In this document: positions 61,966 through 64,000 of the stretch, piece by piece
Layout of the letters: every line of letters starts with the position of its first letter
Numbering within the stretch: the stretch's first letter is position 1
Assembly (NCBI GenBank): GCA_035296965.1
Contig: DATGZX010000410.1
Span: 1-64,000, forward strand
Length of the DNA stretch: 64,000 bases
Origin: DATGZX01 sp035296965
Lineage (GTDB): Bacteria > Planctomycetota > Planctomycetia > Gemmatales > Gemmataceae
Direction of reading: 5' to 3'
Translations under genes and position numbers: made by a program
The notes under the pieces: model-generated
Told to the model about the DNA's origin: nothing
Seen by the model: the letters and a program-made list of their open reading frames with translations, nothing else
Databases searched by the model: none

Positions 61966-62025
61966 TGGACTGCGGCGCTTTTCCGCCGCTTTTATTTTTC
62001 CCTTCCTCAACAATTGACTCCGCCA
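61966..62025. repeat. Family D repeat, one arm plus tail (copy 2)
   Basis: GGACTGCGGCGCTTTTCCGC and the following CTTTT match the right arm of the 15.65 kb hairpin. The tail CCCTTCCTCAACAATTGACT matches with one change. The left arm is absent: the REP pair sits where it should be, so a REP insertion or exchange has probably replaced it. Confidence 0.72.
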
Positions 62026-62072
62026 ACCCTACAAAATCTGCGAAACTCGATTTGAGGAGTGCGAGTCATCAA

Positions 62073-62912
62073 TTACTCGTCCAGACATTCACGCAAATAG
62101 CGGATTCCGTGAGCAGCGTCGCGCAGCCGTTCCTCCTGATTGCCTACCTCACGTTCGATGCAGAGTGCGCCGCGGTAGCCCACTTTCTGGAGTGCTTTGA
62201 CAAACTGGCGAATGTTTGCCTGTCCCTGACCGAGCGGCACCTCTTCGCCCCACTGCCCAGGCGTCGTCGGCCGGTTGGCGTCCTTCACATGGACGCTGCG
62301 AATGTCCGGGCCGAGAATCTCGACAGCCCGAAGCGGATCGCCCTTGTCGTAGAGCAGCATGTTCGCCGGGTCAAAATTGACCTTCAGATTGGGACAGCGC
62401 AGTTCATCGAGCGTGAGACGTAAGAGATCGGCCGTCTCCTGCCCGGTCTCGAAGGCAATGGTAATTTTCTTTTCTTTTGCCAATGTGCTTACTTTGCCCA
62501 GCGTCTCCAGGAATGGCTTGCGATCGCCATTGCCCGGTTCGGGAATGAAGCCAGCGTGCAACATCAAGTCGCTAAGTCCAAGCGCCCGGGTCCGCTCCAG
62601 GGCCCATTGAAGCCGCTCCAGCCGTTCGGTGCGAGTCGCCGGGTTGCCGAACCCGCCCGTCTTCTGAATCGTCTGCGGTGTCGTGTAGTCTTCACCAGGA
62701 AAGCCAAGCATGGCTCCAGTCATTTGGAAAGCTGCGTTCCGCGCGGCCTCGGGCAGTCGTTCGCCTTCGTCCCACGCGGCGTGATGCGGATCGCCGCAAG
62801 CGATTTGCACCACATCGATGCCAAGGCGGCCAAGAAGCTTCGTCAGCTCTGGAATGCTTTTGACCTGGAGCGACCAACTACAGACGCCGAGCGCCAGGGG
62901 TTCAACTGCCAT
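62073..62912 (-). CDS. Sugar phosphate isomerase/epimerase-like TIM-barrel protein
   Basis: 280 residues from ATG 62912 with GGAGAA upstream (frame open to 62930). Family features of the AP-endonuclease-2/xylose-isomerase fold: GVCSWSLQVKSIPELTKLLG, LSDLMLHAGFIP, ITIAFETGQETADLL (metal Glu), LKVNFDPANMLLYDKGDPLR (metal Asp), IRSVHVKDANRP (His) and GYRGALCIEREVG (metal Glu). Divalent-metal isomerases or epimerases of this family act on free or phosphorylated sugars and inosose. Substrate unknown; cytoplasmic. Confidence 0.88.
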   Translation of the reverse strand: MAVEPLALGVCSWSLQVKSIPELTKLLGRLGIDVVQIACGDPHHAAWDEGERLPEAARNAAFQMTGAMLGFPGEDYTTPQTIQKTGGFGNPATRTERLERLQWALERTRALGLSDLMLHAGFIPEPGNGDRKPFLETLGKVSTLAKEKKITIAFETGQETADLLRLTLDELRCPNLKVNFDPANMLLYDKGDPLRAVEILGPDIRSVHVKDANRPTTPGQWGEEVPLGQGQANIRQFVKALQKVGYRGALCIEREVGNQEERLRDAAHGIRYLRECLDE

Positions 62913-62985
62913 CAAGGATTCTCCACGCACGCTAAATAGATGTTACAAGCTCCGTAGCTCGCTTGAGAGTCGCGCCAGAGGGAAG

Positions 62986-63339
62986 TCATTCACCTGCCGC
63001 AGGTTCGATGAAACAGCCAAGAGGACCAAGTTTAGGCACGTCCCCTGAGCGCACCTCATGGAAGCTGCGAATCTGTTCGACTTTCAGTTCTGCAACTTCC
63101 TTGGGTCCCGTCCAGACGACTGCTCGGCCGCTGACATGGGCTTCCAAAGTCAACCGCACAGCCCTCTGCTGCGGGCACCGGAGTACTTTCCGCAGCACTT
63201 CGATGACGAATTCCATCGAATGATAGTCGTCGTTTTCGAGGATAACGTTAAACGGTGGCAGGCGGCGCACAGCCGTTTCGGATCGCTGCTTGGGTTTCGG
63301 ATTCACCGTGACATCGGGCAATTGAACCGGATCACTCAT
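62986..63339 (-). CDS. clpS: ATP-dependent Clp protease adaptor ClpS
   Basis: 117 residues from ATG 63339 (MSDPVQLPDVTVNPKPKQRS). After a flexible N-terminal tail the ClpS core follows: PPFNVILENDDYHSMEFVIE carries the N-degron-binding NDD and the conserved YxxMEFV helix, then VLRKVLRCPQQRAVRLTLEA and a typical beta hairpin. ClpS hands proteins with destabilising N-terminal residues to ClpA/ClpC. No clpA or clpC is adjacent. Confidence 0.92.
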   Translation of the reverse strand: MSDPVQLPDVTVNPKPKQRSETAVRRLPPFNVILENDDYHSMEFVIEVLRKVLRCPQQRAVRLTLEAHVSGRAVVWTGPKEVAELKVEQIRSFHEVRSGDVPKLGPLGCFIEPAAGE

Positions 63340-63439
63340 GGCATGCACGGCCTCGACGCGCTGGTATTTTCCACACGGGTGTAGATTCATTTTACCGGCG
63401 CGCGTGGGCTGGGACCAAGCAAGAAAATGAACTCTTGAG

Positions 63440-64000
63440 TCAAGCGGCGGCTTTGGTCGCGAATGCATTTGCGGAAGTTATTTCACTCGTCTCATGCCGA
63501 TGAGGTTGGCCAAGCCGCAGCAGCAAGATGCTGAGGAAGAGGAGGGCGCCAATAGGCTTACATCCATGTTCGTTGGCAAAATTACGTACTGTCTGCCCTA
63601 CCACGTCCGTCCCGATCGGTCCCATTAACACCAGGCTAGCGATCAGCACGAGACGGGAAGCCCATGAGGCGCTTTCAACGAAAGAGTCCAGTATGAGCCA
63701 GGCCACGGCAGGCGCGATCACCACGTACGTGCAGGACTCAGTAGCGGGTCCGAATAGCGCTACCCAGGCAGTGAACAACAAGAAGGTCATGGCCAGCCGG
63801 TCCCTCTGATCGCGGACAAGGCGCATGTGAAGCGCGCACAATCCAAGCACGACGAGGCCCGCGGACAGCTGTAACAATAGGAAGGTCCTAGGGGTCAGCG
63901 GTTGACCGTAGAGCGCGAAAAGATGATCGATGGATCGCAAACGCTCGCGCATGATCGACGTGCTATCGCTTAAGTGCGTGAACCAACTTGCATAGTTTCC
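63440..64000 (-). CDS. Polytopic membrane protein, C-terminal part (runs off right edge)
   Basis: The frame is open to the window end; upstream of the ATG at 63952 it reads NYASWFTHLSDSTSI, so the gene begins outside. About 185 residues are visible with four or five membrane helices (TFLLLQLSAGLVVLGLCALH, LAMTFLLFTAWVALFG, YVVIAPAVAWLIL, LVLIASLVLMGPIG). The SW-x-hL and GPATESCTYVVIAPAVAW pattern resembles the DUF2029/GT87 polyprenyl-phosphate mannosyltransferase C-terminus, but the family call is tentative. Confidence 0.65.
   Translation of the reverse strand, partial: GNYASWFTHLSDSTSIMRERLRSIDHLFALYGQPLTPRTFLLLQLSAGLVVLGLCALHMRLVRDQRDRLAMTFLLFTAWVALFGPATESCTYVVIAPAVAWLILDSFVESASWASRLVLIASLVLMGPIGTDVVGQTVRNFANEHGCKPIGALLFLSILLLRLGQPHRHETSEITSANAFATKAAA

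Overview
The window reads as chromosome of a planctomycete, most likely from the Gemmataceae/Isosphaeraceae side of the phylum. The grounds are a PVC-type heme/HEAT membrane-bound dehydrogenase (55.7-59.2 kb), three large surface proteins that share an N-terminal (I/L/V)E-x-LE-x-R-x-(L/V) motif just after a basic leader, DUF4214 repeats, a tricorn-type protease, a neutral ceramidase, a Trx/PDZ protein with an in-frame TGA, and many dispersed perfect hairpins. Assignment below phylum is inference.

Layout. 0-1.1 kb: the edge of an IS66-like transposase, a purine-rich repeat, a possible small structured RNA and a GNAT acetyltransferase. 1.2-7.9 kb: a tight run of M28 peptidase, secreted DOMON/CBM9-like protein and ceramidase, then a glucoamylase-like protein. 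8.4-11.3 kb: group-2 sigma-70 factor and a NarL/FixJ two-component pair. 11.5-22.9 kb: CocE-type hydrolase, beta-helix surface protein, DUF4097 lipoprotein, tricorn protease, DnaQ-like exonuclease, TolB-like propeller and a small membrane protein. 23.6-27.9 kb: a 1,433-residue surface protein (beta-helix plus DUF4214 repeats).

27.9-33.1 kb is an accessory island. A translationally coupled AAA ATPase/DUF4276 pair, a putative anti-phage module, lies between two same-orientation decayed copies of a REP-associated tyrosine transposase (RAYT). Next come a VOC-family pseudogene cut by a third RAYT remnant, a DUF4214 fragment fused to the stump of a PemK/MazF-like toxin, and an intact antitoxin.

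33.7-64 kb is mostly ordinary: a sortilin/BNR protein with an inserted PDZ domain, a thioredoxin-PDZ protein with a CxxU motif and a SECIS-like hairpin (37.1-38.4 kb), dienelactone hydrolase, cytochrome c lipoprotein, rsmH, ilvD, a TIGR03118 surface protein, tRNA-Val(CAC), tatA, an unknown/DUF6941 pair, a B12-binding radical SAM protein, a diguanylate cyclase, an EEP nuclease-like lipoprotein, a CAP protein, an ArnT-like glycosyltransferase, the PVC heme protein, an MFS-acyltransferase fusion, a TPM protein, a sugar isomerase, clpS and a membrane protein that runs off the right edge.

Dispersed small elements are the other main theme. About 111-bp hairpin elements occur in two subfamilies (A: four copies; B: three copies plus a fragment). 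One A copy has an exact 5-bp duplication and sits in the loop of another hairpin that becomes whole when the element is removed. RAYT-linked REP sequences (core GGGGACGYATCTA) and several other perfect palindromes fill intergenic spaces.
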